Shown: piece after piece, positions 31,544-41,059 of the stretch
How positions within the stretch are numbered: position 1 is the stretch's first letter
Layout: every line of letters begins with the position of its first letter
Source of the DNA: Nocardia inohanensis NBRC 100128
GTDB lineage: Bacteria; Actinomycetota; Actinomycetes; Mycobacteriales; Mycobacteriaceae
Length of the DNA: 64,000 nt
Direction of reading: 5' to 3'
Assembly: GCF_001612945.1 (NCBI RefSeq)
Contig: NZ_BDBK01000018.1
Span: 1-64,000, forward strand
Translations under genes and position numbers: made by a program
Notes under the pieces: generated by a model
Database searches by the model: none
What the model saw: the letters and a program-made list of their open reading frames with translations, nothing else
What the model was told of the DNA's origin: nothing

Positions 31544-32812
31544 GTGGCAATGACCCCCGACGAGATCACCGCGGTGGACGCGGCGCACGTGTGGCATCCC
31601 TATGGCGGATTTCCGGCGAGCACCGAGCCGTTGGTCGTCGCCTCGGCTTCGGGTACGCGGCTGACGCTGGCCGATGGCCGGGAGTTGGTCGACGGGATGA
31701 GTTCGTGGTGGGCGGCGGTGCACGGGTATGCGCATCCGGTGCTGGACGCGGCGCTGCTGGCGCAGTCGCGGAAGATGAGCCATGTGATGTTCGGGGGGCT
31801 GACTCACGAACCGGCCGTTCGGCTTTCGCAATTGCTGGTCGAGTTGACGCCCGCGGGTTTGGACAAGGTGTTCCTCTGTGACTCCGGGTCGGTGTCGGTG
31901 GAGGTCGCGGTCAAGATGTGCCTGCAATATCAGCGGGCGCTGGGGCGGCCGGAGAAGCGGCGGCTGTTCACCTGGCGGGGCGGGTATCACGGCGACACCT
32001 TCACGCCGATGAGCGTGTGCGATCCCGAAGGTGGCATGCACTCGCTGTGGACCGATGTGCTGGCCACCCAGATCTTCGCGCCGATGCCGCCGAGCGAGTA
32101 TGAGCCGCAGTATGTTTCGGAGCTGGAGCGAGCCCTTGCCGAGCATGCGCACGAGGTGGCGGCGGTGATCGTCGAGCCCGTGGTGCAGGGTGCGGGCGGG
32201 ATGCGGTTCCACCATCCGCGCTATCTCGAAGACCTGCGGCGGCTCTGCGACGCACACGACGTACTGCTCGTCTTCGACGAGATCGCCACCGGATTCGGCC
32301 GCACCGGAACGCTTTTCGCGGCCGACGCGGCCGGGGTGCGGCCCGATGTGATGTGTGTGGGCAAGGCGCTCACCGGCGGGTACATGACGCTCGCCGCGGC
32401 GCTGTGCACGTCGGAGATCGCCGAGACCGTCAGCCGTGAGCACGGCGGGCTCATGCACGGTCCGACCTTCATGGGCAATCCGCTGGCCTGCGCGGTGGCG
32501 GTGGCCTCGATCGAATTGTTGCTGTCGCGGGATTGGCAGGGTGAGGTGCGGCGTATCGAATCCGAGCTGCGGGCCGGGCTCGCACCGGCGCGCGACCTCT
32601 CCGGCGTGGCCGATGTGCGCGTGCTCGGCGCCATCGGTGTGATCGAACTAGACCATTCGGTAGACATGCGGAAGGCGACTCATGCCGCAGTCGACTCCGG
32701 CGTGTGGTTGCGGCCCTTTCGCAACCTGATCTACTCCATGCCGCCGTTCATCAGCGGCACCGATGACATCGCGCGGATCACGACGGCCATGCTCGCGGCT
32801 GCGGCCGGCTGA
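31544..32812 (+). CDS. bioA: adenosylmethionine-8-amino-7-oxononanoate aminotransferase
   Basis: A 422-residue PLP enzyme making 7,8-diaminopelargonate (DAPA) from KAPA with SAM as amino donor, the antepenultimate step of biotin synthesis. Seen: VWHPYGGF at the N-terminus, [16 protein letters not shown], the [15 protein letters not shown] block, and the PLP lysine in [17 protein letters not shown]. The GTG at 31544 has GGAGG at 7 nt; an ATG two codons later has poorer spacing. A BioQ operator lies upstream. It is not adjacent to bioF: a minus-strand gene of unknown function intervenes. Confidence 0.96.
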   Translation: MAMTPDEITAVDAAHVWHPYGGFPASTEPLVVASASGTRLTLADGRELVDGMSSWWAAVHGYAHPVLDAALLAQSRKMSHVMFGGLTHEPAVRLSQLLVELTPAGLDKVFLCDSGSVSVEVAVKMCLQYQRALGRPEKRRLFTWRGGYHGDTFTPMSVCDPEGGMHSLWTDVLATQIFAPMPPSEYEPQYVSELERALAEHAHEVAAVIVEPVVQGAGGMRFHHPRYLEDLRRLCDAHDVLLVFDEIATGFGRTGTLFAADAAGVRPDVMCVGKALTGGYMTLAAALCTSEIAETVSREHGGLMHGPTFMGNPLACAVAVASIELLLSRDWQGEVRRIESELRAGLAPARDLSGVADVRVLGAIGVIELDHSVDMRKATHAAVDSGVWLRPFRNLIYSMPPFISGTDDIARITTAMLAAAAG

Positions 32813-32821
32813 TCCGGGAGG

Positions 32822-33133
32822 TCAACGGGTAGCGCGTTTTTCCTTCATCCGATCCGGATTGTCGCTGTCCGACAGCACTTCCCAGACTCGGAAAACGCAG
32901 TGATAGTCGTCGGACCAGCCCCGGGCGATCAGCATGAAGGTGTCGCCGTCGCGCAGGATCGTGCGGCGGCTGACCATCTTCGGATGATCGGGGATGAATT
33001 TCGACACGAGGTCGGGCAGTTTCGCGAGGGCTTGTTCGCGGGTGCCCACCACCTCGGTGAGGACCTTCGGACTCCAGCTCTTGCTGTCTCCGAAGCCGGT
33101 CGTCTGCTCGACCACTATTGCCCACCGTGGCAT
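32822..33133 (-). CDS. conserved-looking hypothetical protein between bioA and bioF
   Basis: A 103-residue soluble acidic/basic mixed protein beginning MPRWAIVVEQTTGFGDSKSW and containing RRTILRDGDTFMLIARGWSD. There is no signal, membrane helix or known motif. A strong AGGAGG site precedes the ATG at 33133, which supports a real gene. It is divergent from bioF, and the BioQ operator at 33177-33191 lies only 44 nt upstream of its start, so it could be co-controlled with biotin genes. It converges with bioA with a 9-nt gap. I do not recognise the family. Confidence 0.75.
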   Translation of the reverse strand: MPRWAIVVEQTTGFGDSKSWSPKVLTEVVGTREQALAKLPDLVSKFIPDHPKMVSRRTILRDGDTFMLIARGWSDDYHCVFRVWEVLSDSDNPDRMKEKRATR

Positions 33134-33176
33134 CGCGCAGCCTCCTTACGCCTTCCACCATAGCGCCGGGTGACTC

Positions 33177-33191
33177 TTGAACGCCGTTCAA
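33177..33191 (+). promoter_or_regulatory. BioQ-type operator in the bioF promoter
   Basis: TTGAACGCCGTTCAA is a 7-1-7 perfect palindrome that differs from the bioA site only at the central base. It directly abuts a -10-like TATGCT (33193-33198) that precedes the bioF GTG, so bound repressor would block the promoter. It also lies between bioF and a divergent gene of unknown function. Confidence 0.82.
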
Positions 33192-33206
33192 GTATGCTTC
33201 CGAGCT

Positions 33207-34361
33207 GTGACTGCCGATCCCCTGAGCTGGTTGGACCGTCGCGCCGCCGAGCGCGTGGACGCCGGGCTGCGCCGCGAACTGCGCGCCCGCACGCCGGAAA
33301 CGGCGAGCATCGACCTGGCCTCCAACGATTACCTCGGATTGGGCCGCCATCCCGAGGTCATCGACGGCGGTATCGAAGCCCTCCGCAAATGGGGCGGCGG
33401 CGCCACCGGATCCCGTCTGGTCACCGGCACCACCACCGAACACGAACTCCTCGAAGCCGAACTGGCCGAATTCGTCGGCGCGGAAGCAGGACTGGTCTTC
33501 GCCTCCGGATATGCGGCGAACCTCGGCGCGGTCACCGCGCTGGCTGGACGGGACGCCCTCGTCGTCTCCGACGCGGGCAGTCACGCCTCCCTCGTCGACG
33601 CCTGCCGGTTGTCCCGCGCCCGAGTCGAAATCGCGCCCCACCGAGACGTGGCAGCGGTCGACCGGTTGCTCGCCGAACGCGGCGAAGAACGCGCACTCGT
33701 CCTCACCGATTCGGTATTCAGCGCGGACGGCGACCTTGCCCCTCTCGCCGAATTGCATCGCGTAACCCGCGCCAACGGTGCGGTTCTCATCGTCGACGAA
33801 GCCCACGGCCTCGGCGTGCGCGGCGACGGCGGCCGTGGTCTGGTCCACGAAGCCGGCCTCGCCGGATCGCCCGACCTGATCATCACCGCCACCCTGTCGA
33901 AGGCATTCGGCTCCCAAGGTGGCGTAGTCCTGGCCCCAGAACGCGTCCGTGCCCACCTCATCGACACCGCCCGCACCTTCATCTTCGACACCGGCCTGGC
34001 CCCCGCCGCCGTCGGAGCCGCCCGCGCCGCCCTCCGACTGCTGCGCGCCGACCCGGAAATGGCGACCCGAGTCCTGGCCCGAGCCGCCGACCTGGCCCGC
34101 ATAGCCGGTGTCCCGCAACCCGATTCGGCCGTCGTCTCCGTCGTCCTCGGGGAAGCCCAGGTCGCTTACGACGCCGCACAAGCCTGCCGCGCCCGCGGCC
34201 TCGACGTCGGCTGCTTCCGCCCACCGTCGGTCCCGGAGGGCACCTCCCGACTCCGCCTGACCGCGCGCGCCGACCTCACCGAACCCGAACTGGCCACCAT
34301 CGCGACGGTGCTGAGCGAGGTCCTGGCCGAAGCCCGAAGCCGCCACGCCGTCTCGGCATGA
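33207..34361 (+). CDS. bioF: 8-amino-7-oxononanoate synthase
   Basis: A 384-residue PLP enzyme condensing pimeloyl thioester with alanine to KAPA. Signatures: [36 protein letters not shown], the [14 protein letters not shown] cofactor-binding block, and the PLP lysine in [13 protein letters not shown]. The GTG at 33207 follows a TATGCT hexamer by 8 nt and has no ribosome site, so the mRNA is probably leaderless. bioD follows after 67 nt. Length and motifs are normal. Confidence 0.95.
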   Translation: MTADPLSWLDRRAAERVDAGLRRELRARTPETASIDLASNDYLGLGRHPEVIDGGIEALRKWGGGATGSRLVTGTTTEHELLEAELAEFVGAEAGLVFASGYAANLGAVTALAGRDALVVSDAGSHASLVDACRLSRARVEIAPHRDVAAVDRLLAERGEERALVLTDSVFSADGDLAPLAELHRVTRANGAVLIVDEAHGLGVRGDGGRGLVHEAGLAGSPDLIITATLSKAFGSQGGVVLAPERVRAHLIDTARTFIFDTGLAPAAVGAARAALRLLRADPEMATRVLARAADLARIAGVPQPDSAVVSVVLGEAQVAYDAAQACRARGLDVGCFRPPSVPEGTSRLRLTARADLTEPELATIATVLSEVLAEARSRHAVSA

Positions 34362-34428
34362 GGGCGCCGGCCGTGATCGCGTCCACGACAAACACTTTCC
34401 GCGTCAGTATCGCTCGAAAGGCCATCGC

Positions 34429-35118
34429 GTGAGTCTGCTCTTCGTAACCGGCACGTCGACCGATGTCGGCAAGACCGTCGTCACCGCCGCGCTGGCGGCG
34501 ACCGCTCGCTCCGCCGGTGCATCCGTCGCCGTGGTCAAACCGGCCCAAACCGGCGTCGCACCAGGCGAACCCGGCGACCTGGCCGAAGTCACCCGGCTGA
34601 GCGGCGTCACCCGCACCGTCGAACTGGCCCGTTACCCCGAGCCGCTGGCCCCCGACACCGCCGCCCGCCGCTGCGGCGCACCCCTGCTCACCTTGGCCGA
34701 AACGGCGGCCGCGATCGAGGCGTGCGCCGACGCCGACCTCACCCTGGTGGAGGGCGCGGGCGGCCTGCTGGTCCGCATCGGCGAATTCACCCTCCTCGAC
34801 CTCGCCCAAAAACTTTCCGCCCCGGTCCTGCTCGTCGCGGCCGCCGGCCTGGGCACCCTCAACCACAGCGAATTGACCACGCGCACACTCCAATCCGCCG
34901 GCGTCCCCTGCGCCGGCCTGGCCATCGGCTCCTGGCCCGAAACCCCCGACCTGGCCTCCGAATGCAACCGCACCGACCTCCCCGCCGTCACCGGCGTAGA
35001 CCTGGTCGGCACCCTCCCCGCCGGAGCCGGCAGCTGGTCCGCCGCCCCCTTCACCGAAGCCGCCCCGACCTGGTTCGATCCCACCTGGTCGGCGCGATAC
35101 CTCCACCCCGCCGTATAG
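34429..35118 (+). CDS. bioD: dethiobiotin synthetase
   Basis: A 229-residue ATP-dependent enzyme that closes the ureido ring of DAPA with CO2. It shows the P-loop [14 protein letters not shown], the Lys-containing [11 protein letters not shown], and [16 protein letters not shown]. The GTG start at 34429 has an AAAGG site 8 nt upstream. It follows bioF on the same strand, as in the mycobacterial bioFD order, and should be under the same BioQ control. Confidence 0.95.
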   Translation: MSLLFVTGTSTDVGKTVVTAALAATARSAGASVAVVKPAQTGVAPGEPGDLAEVTRLSGVTRTVELARYPEPLAPDTAARRCGAPLLTLAETAAAIEACADADLTLVEGAGGLLVRIGEFTLLDLAQKLSAPVLLVAAAGLGTLNHSELTTRTLQSAGVPCAGLAIGSWPETPDLASECNRTDLPAVTGVDLVGTLPAGAGSWSAAPFTEAAPTWFDPTWSARYLHPAV

Positions 35119-35278
35119 GTCAGCCCCGCCCCGGCAGAAGAAGCTCACGAATTCCTAACGAGCCGCCTGCCACCGTTGGCGAATGGGTGAATCGCGGTTC
35201 AGTGGCACATCGCCGAGGGCTTTTGCCCGGATCGACCACCGTGGTGTGCCACTCGATCCGATGTTTCCGGGTGGTGTA

Positions 35279-35947
35279 ATGGCGCGGGTGCGGGTTTTGG
35301 TGTGTGAGGACGATCGGGCGCTGGGGGATGCGGTCGTGGCGGGGTTGCGGGCGGCGGGGTTCGCGGTGGATTTGGCGCGCGGTTACGGGGACGCGGATTT
35401 GAAGGTGGCGGTCAATCGGTACGACTGTTTGGTGATCGATCGGGGGCTGCCGGACGGGGATGGGCTGGAACTGGTTCGGGCGCAGCGGGAATCGGGGGAG
35501 CGGACGCCGGTTTTGATACTCACCGCTCGGGATGCGCTGGCGGATCGGCTGGATGGGTTCGCCTGCGGCGCGGACGATTACGTGGTCAAGCCGGTCGCGA
35601 TGGATGAGCTGGCGGCGCGGGTGCGGGCGCTGTGTCGCCGGCAGGAGATGCCGGCGCCGACTCGGACGGTGGTGGGGGATCTGGTGGTGGATCGGCCGCG
35701 GCGGCGGGCGCAGCGGGCGGGCACCTTGCTGACGCTGACGCCGAAGGAGTTCGGGGTGCTGGAGTTGCTCGCCGTGCGGGCGGGCACCGTGGTCACCCGG
35801 GGTGAGCTGATCGAATGCTGCTGGGATGAAATGGCCGAGCCCGCATCGAATGTGGTCGATGTGATCATCGCCCAGTTGCGTCGCAAGCTCGGCGCGCCCG
35901 CCCTGATCGAAACCGTGCGCGGTGCCGGCTTCACGATCGCGGGTTGA
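35279..35947 (+). CDS. OmpR-family response regulator
   Basis: A 222-residue regulator beginning MARVRVLVCEDDRALG. The phospho-acceptor is in YDCLVIDRGLPDGDGLE, with Thr/Lys in LILTARD and DYVVKPVAM. The winged helix (from about residue 125) ends with the common VVDVIIAQLRRKLGAP and GAGFTIAG. An in-frame start further upstream was rejected for lack of receiver-like sequence. Its stop TGA shares a base with the ATG of the kinase gene, so the pair is translationally coupled. It is a close paralogue of the orphan regulator at 24631-25302. Confidence 0.92.
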   Translation: MARVRVLVCEDDRALGDAVVAGLRAAGFAVDLARGYGDADLKVAVNRYDCLVIDRGLPDGDGLELVRAQRESGERTPVLILTARDALADRLDGFACGADDYVVKPVAMDELAARVRALCRRQEMPAPTRTVVGDLVVDRPRRRAQRAGTLLTLTPKEFGVLELLAVRAGTVVTRGELIECCWDEMAEPASNVVDVIIAQLRRKLGAPALIETVRGAGFTIAG

Positions 35948-37212
35948 TGATGTTCGGGCGGATTCGGCCCGGGAACGGTCGCGGTGCGGTGACCCCCGGA
36001 CGGTTGCGGCGGACTCGGTGGGCGTTGACCGCGCTGTTCACGGTGATCACCACGGTATGCCTGATCGTGCTGGGCGCGGTGGCGGCGTCGATCGATGCGC
36101 AGTCCCGGGATCGGGCGCTGAACGACGGGGTCGATCGGGTGGTGACCGGGCTGGCGCGGGAGGTGTATTGGGACGAGAACGGCGGCGCAGACCTCGAGGC
36201 GGTGCGGGAGGACGATCTCGCGCAGGGGACCACGGCCGTGGCGGTGCTGGTGCGCGATGGCGAGGGGCGGTGGCGGGAGGCGTTCACGCACCAGCGGGCC
36301 GGATTGCCCGCCGAGACGGCGATGCTCGCCGAGGACGCCGCCGCTGCCGAGGAACTGGTATTGAGCACCCTGCCCGATCGTGACGGGAACCGGGTGCGGG
36401 TGGCGGCCGAACCGGTGTGGGGCAATGAATCCGCCGTGGACGCGGTGGTTTTCGCGGCGGCGCAAACCTCCGCGGGGGAGCGGGATCACCGGCGGCTGCT
36501 GCTGGCGTTGGAGTTCGGCGGGCTGGCCTTGGTCGCCCTCGCTGCCCTGGCGGGGCATCTGCTGTCGGGGGTGAGCATGCGCCCCGCCGCGCGGATGCTG
36601 GCCGAACAGGAGCGTTTCCTCGCCGACGCGTCCCACGAACTACGCACCCCGCTCGCCACGCTGCGGCTGTATCTCGATGCTGCACTGCGTGATCCGGCGG
36701 ACGCCCGGCGCGCGGTCACCGACGCCCGCTCGCTCACCGATCGAATGGCGCGGCTGGTCACCGGATTGCTGGCGCGCACCCGCACCGAGACCGGCCTCGG
36801 CGAACTCGACACCCAGCGCCTGCATTTGGATCAGTTGGTCGAGGGCGTGGTGGCCGAGAGCGGAGTGCCCGATATCCAGATCCGCACCGAACCCACTGCG
36901 GTGCATGCCGATCCGGACCTGCTGGCGTTGGCGGTGCGCAACCTGCTCGACAATGCGGTGGTGCACGGCGGCGGTGGCATCGAAGTGACGGTGGCGGCCG
37001 GGCGGATCACCGTGCGTGATCACGGCCCGGGATTGGATCCGGCGCTGACCGATCCTTTCGAGCGCGGCGCCACGGGTGCGAGCGGGCGGCACGGCATCGG
37101 CCTGTCCATCGTGCAATGGGTGGCGCGCGTGCACGGCGGCACCGTCGAGATCACCGACGCCACGGACGGGGGCACCGTAGCCACGTTCACCCTGCCGCCC
37201 GCCGAGGCGTGA
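35947..37212 (+). CDS. sensor histidine kinase partner of the 35279 regulator
   Basis: A 421-residue membrane kinase. Two transmembrane helices (about residues 24-47 and 175-197) flank an extracytoplasmic domain of about 125 residues. The HisKA motif is RFLADASHELRTPLATLRLY with the phospho-His, and the HATPase has LLDNAVVHGGG, VRDHGPGLDP and GRHGIGLSIVQW. No HAMP domain is obvious. It starts at the ATG overlapping the regulator stop. The sensed signal is unknown. Confidence 0.92.
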   Translation: MMFGRIRPGNGRGAVTPGRLRRTRWALTALFTVITTVCLIVLGAVAASIDAQSRDRALNDGVDRVVTGLAREVYWDENGGADLEAVREDDLAQGTTAVAVLVRDGEGRWREAFTHQRAGLPAETAMLAEDAAAAEELVLSTLPDRDGNRVRVAAEPVWGNESAVDAVVFAAAQTSAGERDHRRLLLALEFGGLALVALAALAGHLLSGVSMRPAARMLAEQERFLADASHELRTPLATLRLYLDAALRDPADARRAVTDARSLTDRMARLVTGLLARTRTETGLGELDTQRLHLDQLVEGVVAESGVPDIQIRTEPTAVHADPDLLALAVRNLLDNAVVHGGGGIEVTVAAGRITVRDHGPGLDPALTDPFERGATGASGRHGIGLSIVQWVARVHGGTVEITDATDGGTVATFTLPPAEA

Positions 37213-37301
37213 ATCTCCGCCGCGCACCGCGACACGCAAGGCCCCTTGCGGTTCGCGCCAACCTGCTGTGATCTATCTCACCCCGGGCGTATGGTGCTCG
37301 C

Positions 37302-37784
37302 GTGACCGCCACCAATGTCGAATGGCTCGTGAGTGCGCAGCGTCCTAACGTCTTTCGCGCGCTGCTGGACGCGCGCTCGGTCCGCACCTGGATGGTGCCG
37401 GACGGAATGACCAGCCGGATCCACGAATTCGATGCGCGGGTGGGCGGGAAGTTCCGGATCTCGCTCACCTACGACGTGCCGAACGGGGCCGGGAAGACCT
37501 CGGCGCACACCGACACCTTTCACGGCCGGTTCGCGCGGCTGGTGCCCAATTCCGAGGTGGTGCAGACGGTCGAGTTCGAGACCGAGGATCCGGATCTACA
37601 GGGTGAGATGACCATCAGTTACACCCTCGCCGACGTACCGGGCGGGACCAAGATCGTCGCACGGCACGACAACCTGCCGCCGGGGCTGTCCGCGCAGGAC
37701 AACGAGGTCGGATTCCGGATGGCGCTCGCCAAACTGGCCGCGCTGGCCGAGCGCTGGGCGGCCGCCAACCCCGAATCGGATTGA
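37302..37784 (+). CDS. SRPBCC (AHSA1-like) family protein
   Basis: A 160-residue protein of the START/Bet v1-like fold: VFRALLDARSVRTWMVPDGM, the GGKFRISLTYDVPNG strand pair, and the C-terminal helix (GFRMALAKLAALAERWA). Such proteins bind lipids or other hydrophobic ligands, or act on heat-shock ATPases; the ligand here is unknown. The GTG start at 37302 stands 6 nt after a TATGGT hexamer with no ribosome site, again suggesting leaderless expression. It stands alone, 89 nt after the kinase gene. Confidence 0.85.
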   Translation: MTATNVEWLVSAQRPNVFRALLDARSVRTWMVPDGMTSRIHEFDARVGGKFRISLTYDVPNGAGKTSAHTDTFHGRFARLVPNSEVVQTVEFETEDPDLQGEMTISYTLADVPGGTKIVARHDNLPPGLSAQDNEVGFRMALAKLAALAERWAAANPESD

Positions 37785-37843
37785 GCCTGCCGGGCTTCCG
37801 GTAGGGCTTGATCGTTTACGGCTCGTGCTTACAGTGGGTTGGT

Positions 37844-38992
37844 ATGGCTTTGCCGGATTACCCACGTCCGTCCACGGCCGCCGAGTACGACGACCGGCGC
37901 CGCCGGGCCCGCCTGCTCGACTCCCGCTGGGGCCAGGACTGGGTGCGCTGGCGGCGCGCCCGGCTGATCCTGTTGCGGCTCAGCCTGATTCCACTCGTCC
38001 TGCTGGTCGTCTTCGCCCAGTACATGGCGCGTGACGTCGCCCCGGAACGGGCGCGGCTGGCCCGCACCACCCCGGCGGTGCTGCCCATCGCCGCGCCCGA
38101 CGGCGCCCAGGCCAAGGACACCGCCGTCTTCGATCTGGTCGGTCTCGGCGTGCTCGACGCCTCCGATACCGCCCGCGCCCTGCCCGCCCTCACCGAGTTG
38201 GGGTCGGTGTGGGCGGTCCGCTACGACAACGCCGGTATCGACACCAAGGTCATCGCGGACCTGATCGTGCGGGTCACCGAAGCAGCCAAGATCTCGACCG
38301 TCACCCTGGTCGGGCACAGCATGGGCGGGGTGATCGCGCTGGAGATCGCCAGCCATCTGCACACCGGCAGCACCCGCAGAGTGGCCGCGGTGATACTGGA
38401 TTGCACCCCCGTCGACCTGCACGCGGTCCGCGCCGAGAGCCGCGACCAAGGCGAGAATATGCAGCGCTGGATGGGCTGGATCCCCGGCGCGCGCGAAAGC
38501 CGCCTGTTGCGCTTCGCCGTCGAAACCTATGCCCGTCACGACCGTTTCCTCGGCGGCCGGCGCGGCTTCCGCGCCGAGGAGTTCCGCCAAGTGGTGCTGG
38601 ACGTGCTGGAAGACAAGATCTTCAACACCGACACCGCCAGCAACGGCCTGATCGAAGCCCAGTTCAAGGCGATCGTGGCCGGCGGCGCCGTCGACGACCT
38701 GCGCGCACTGGCCAAACCGGCCGACGGCAAACCCCGCCCCGCCATCGTGTTCATCCGCCCGCACGATGCCTATCGTGACCCGGTCGTCGACGTCGACTAC
38801 TCGCACCGCGCCCTGATCGACCGGGTCGGCGGCGTGGACGGCACCCTGCTGGTGGTGACCACCCGAACCACCGCCCACGCCAACCCGATTCAGCGCCCGG
38901 AGGAGTACAACAGGGTCATCGCCCAGCAGGTGGTGCCGTTCGTGCGGCTGGTGCAACAGGAGTCCGCGACCGGGTCGTCGGCCGGGCGATAG
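37844..38992 (+). CDS. membrane-anchored alpha/beta hydrolase
   Basis: A 382-residue protein with an Arg-rich cytoplasmic N-terminus, one transmembrane helix (LILLRLSLIPLVLLVVFAQY, about residues 45-65) and an outward alpha/beta hydrolase domain. The nucleophile elbow is VTLVGHSMGGVIALE; an Asp in VILDCTPVD and the final AHANPIQRPEEY segment may complete the triad. The ATG at 37844 gives a start just before the Arg-rich stretch; upstream frame extension is non-coding-like. Substrate unknown. Its end is 19 nt from the convergent importer gene cluster. Confidence 0.82.
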   Translation: MALPDYPRPSTAAEYDDRRRRARLLDSRWGQDWVRWRRARLILLRLSLIPLVLLVVFAQYMARDVAPERARLARTTPAVLPIAAPDGAQAKDTAVFDLVGLGVLDASDTARALPALTELGSVWAVRYDNAGIDTKVIADLIVRVTEAAKISTVTLVGHSMGGVIALEIASHLHTGSTRRVAAVILDCTPVDLHAVRAESRDQGENMQRWMGWIPGARESRLLRFAVETYARHDRFLGGRRGFRAEEFRQVVLDVLEDKIFNTDTASNGLIEAQFKAIVAGGAVDDLRALAKPADGKPRPAIVFIRPHDAYRDPVVDVDYSHRALIDRVGGVDGTLLVVTTRTTAHANPIQRPEEYNRVIAQQVVPFVRLVQQESATGSSAGR

Positions 38993-39011
38993 TTCGAACG
39001 TTTCCCCGGCG

Positions 39012-40067
39012 TCACCGGACCACGTCGTCGAAGGCCGGGCGGATGCCGGAGGCGGGGACGAGGTTCCAGGCTTCCAGCTGCACGCGCAGCTGTTCGGCCG
39101 CATCGATGTTCAGTGGGCCGCTGGTCCACAGGGCGTACGGGAGGTTCAGGAAGCGGCCGGCGGTGACTGCGCGCAGGTTCTGGATGCCGGGCTTGGAACG
39201 CAGCAGATCCACCTTCTGCTCGAAGGTCTGCGGCGGGTAGTCGACGAAGACGATGGCGTCCGGATCGGCGGCGGCCAGGCGTTCCCAGGACACGGCGGTC
39301 CAGGTGTCGGAGACGTCCGCCAGGGCGTTGCGGGCGCCTGCGGCCTCCAGGATCGCTTGTGGCGCACCGAATTTGCCGCTGGAGAAGACGGTGTCGGAGG
39401 CGCTGTCGAAGACGAAGATGGTCGGCGTGCGCTCCGGCCGCGGCGCCGCCCGCAAGGCCGTGAGCCGCCTGCCGATATCGGCGTCGAGCGCGGTGGCCCG
39501 CTCGTCGCGGCCGGTGATCGCACCCAGATCGGTGAGATCGGTCCGCAATGCCGTCCAGGCGTCGGTGATCCCGCGCTCCCCATCGGGCCGGCGGCAGCTC
39601 TCGGTCAGCGTGTACGGCGCGACCCCTGCCGCCCGCAGTGAATCCGGGGTCAGATTCGTCGCCTCCGAATAGCCGTAATTCCATCCGGCGACCATCACAT
39701 CCGGTCGCTGCGCGAGCACCGTCTCGCGCGAAGGATATTCGGGCGCAACCTGATTCAACCGGTCCACCGCATCCCCGTAATGCCGCCGCAGGGTGTCGGC
39801 ATCGCGTTTGAGGCTCGACACCGCCACCACCTGATCCTGCGCGCCCAAGGCCAGTGTCATGGAGATCAGGTTCCCGTCATTGACGAACATCCGCTGCGCC
39901 GGCGACGGAAACTTCACCTCCACACCGCAATTGCGCACCGTCAGATCACCGCTCGCCGCCTGCGGACTCCCGCACGCCGCCACCGAAACCACTACCGCCG
40001 CGACCGCGGCGACGCCCAGACCCTTCGGCGTCGCGGCCACCGCCGTGCCCTTCGTAACCTGTTTCAC
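39012..40067 (-). CDS. btuF: corrinoid (or metal-chelate) ABC importer, substrate-binding lipoprotein
   Basis: A 351-residue lipoprotein: basic N-terminus, hydrophobic run, lipobox-like VSVAAC, then a class III (BtuF/FhuD-type) binding domain with RMFVNDGNLISMTLALGAQD, YPSRETVLAQRPDVMVAGWN and SWERLAAADPDAIVFVDYPP. The GTG at 40067 overlaps the ATPase stop by 4 nt and has an AAAGG site; a longer open frame upstream is a shadow. It is the third gene of a permease-ATPase-binding protein row. The cobalamin riboswitch ahead of the row makes corrinoid the likely ligand; a siderophore would be the alternative from protein sequence alone. Confidence 0.82.
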   Translation of the reverse strand: MKQVTKGTAVAATPKGLGVAAVAAVVVSVAACGSPQAASGDLTVRNCGVEVKFPSPAQRMFVNDGNLISMTLALGAQDQVVAVSSLKRDADTLRRHYGDAVDRLNQVAPEYPSRETVLAQRPDVMVAGWNYGYSEATNLTPDSLRAAGVAPYTLTESCRRPDGERGITDAWTALRTDLTDLGAITGRDERATALDADIGRRLTALRAAPRPERTPTIFVFDSASDTVFSSGKFGAPQAILEAAGARNALADVSDTWTAVSWERLAAADPDAIVFVDYPPQTFEQKVDLLRSKPGIQNLRAVTAGRFLNLPYALWTSGPLNIDAAEQLRVQLEAWNLVPASGIRPAFDDVVR

Positions 40068-41059
40068 GCCTGTGCCTTTCGCGCCGTGATCAGTAGATGT
40101 GATTCGCCGGTACCGGGGTGCGCCACTCGTGTCGCACACACTCCGAACACCGTTTCGAGCACCTCGTCCCGCAAAGCCGTCGCGGGTTCGGCCGGCGCCT
40201 CCGCGCGCCCGTCGTGCACCACCAGCACCCGATCGCAATATCGATCCGCCAGCGCCAGCTCGTGCAGGCTCATGACCACTGTTCGCCCCAATCCCCGTGC
40301 CAGCTCCAGTAATTCGAGCTGATGCGTCACATCCAGATGATTGGTCGGCTCGTCCAGCAGCAATACCGGCGTCTGCTGCGCCAGCGCCCGCGCCAGCATT
40401 ACCCGCTGCCGCTCACCGCCTGAAAGCCGATGCACCGCACGCCCTTCGAACCCCGACAGATCGACCCGCGCCAGCGCTTCCGCCACTGCCGCTCGCTCCC
40501 CGTCCCCGCCCGCACCCCACGGCGGCAGATACGGCGTCCGCCCCAGCGCCACCAATTCCCCCACCAGCAGATCCTCCGGCGGCCGCTCGTCCTGTCCCAC
40601 CAGCGCGACGAGGCGAGCCCGCACCCGCCCCGAAACCCCGTGCAGCAGCCGCCCGTTCACGAACACCTCGCCCCGCACCGGCGCGGCCAGCCCCGCCAAT
40701 GTCCGCAACAGGGTGGTCTTTCCGCTCCCATTCGGCCCCACGATGCCGATGACCTCCCCGGCCGCCACCGAGAACTCCACCCCGGCCACCACGGTCCGCC
40801 GCCCAGCCGCACAAGCCAGCCCCCGCACCTCGATCCCGGCCGCGTTCGGAACGGCCACCGTACTCGGCGTCCGGGCAGGCTCGGCCGTACTCGGGCACCC
40901 GGCCGCCGCACTCACGGTGGCTGTCGAGGGTGCGGTCTCGACTGCCTCGGCGGGTTCGGTCCTGAATCCCGCGGTTTTGTCAGCGTTCTCGCCGCCGGCC
41001 CCGCGCCGGAGCCACCGTCGGCTCGTCCGGGCCTCGTCCGTGCCGCCTCCCCGCCTCAT
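40064..41059 (-). CDS. btuD: ABC importer ATPase (BtuD/FecE-like) with N-terminal extension
   Basis: A 331-residue ATPase. The Walker A is GIVGPNGSGKTTLLR, the Q loop is in VALVGQDERPPED, the signature is HRLSGGERQRVMLARAL, the Walker B is PVLLLDEPTNHLD, and the switch His is in VVMSLHELAL. The core starts near residue 75. The ATG at 41059 overlaps the permease stop (ATGA) and implies an unusual 70-residue Arg/Gly/Ala/Thr-rich extension with no homology I can see. A later GTG near the core could be the true start. It energises import with the adjacent FecCD permease. Confidence 0.88.
   Translation of the reverse strand: MRRGGGTDEARTSRRWLRRGAGGENADKTAGFRTEPAEAVETAPSTATVSAAAGCPSTAEPARTPSTVAVPNAAGIEVRGLACAAGRRTVVAGVEFSVAAGEVIGIVGPNGSGKTTLLRTLAGLAAPVRGEVFVNGRLLHGVSGRVRARLVALVGQDERPPEDLLVGELVALGRTPYLPPWGAGGDGERAAVAEALARVDLSGFEGRAVHRLSGGERQRVMLARALAQQTPVLLLDEPTNHLDVTHQLELLELARGLGRTVVMSLHELALADRYCDRVLVVHDGRAEAPAEPATALRDEVLETVFGVCATRVAHPGTGESHLLITARKAQA

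Noticed and set aside
33170-34432. Arg-rich 420-codon frame over bioF
   Set aside because: Out-of-frame shadow of bioF; no ribosome site or domain.
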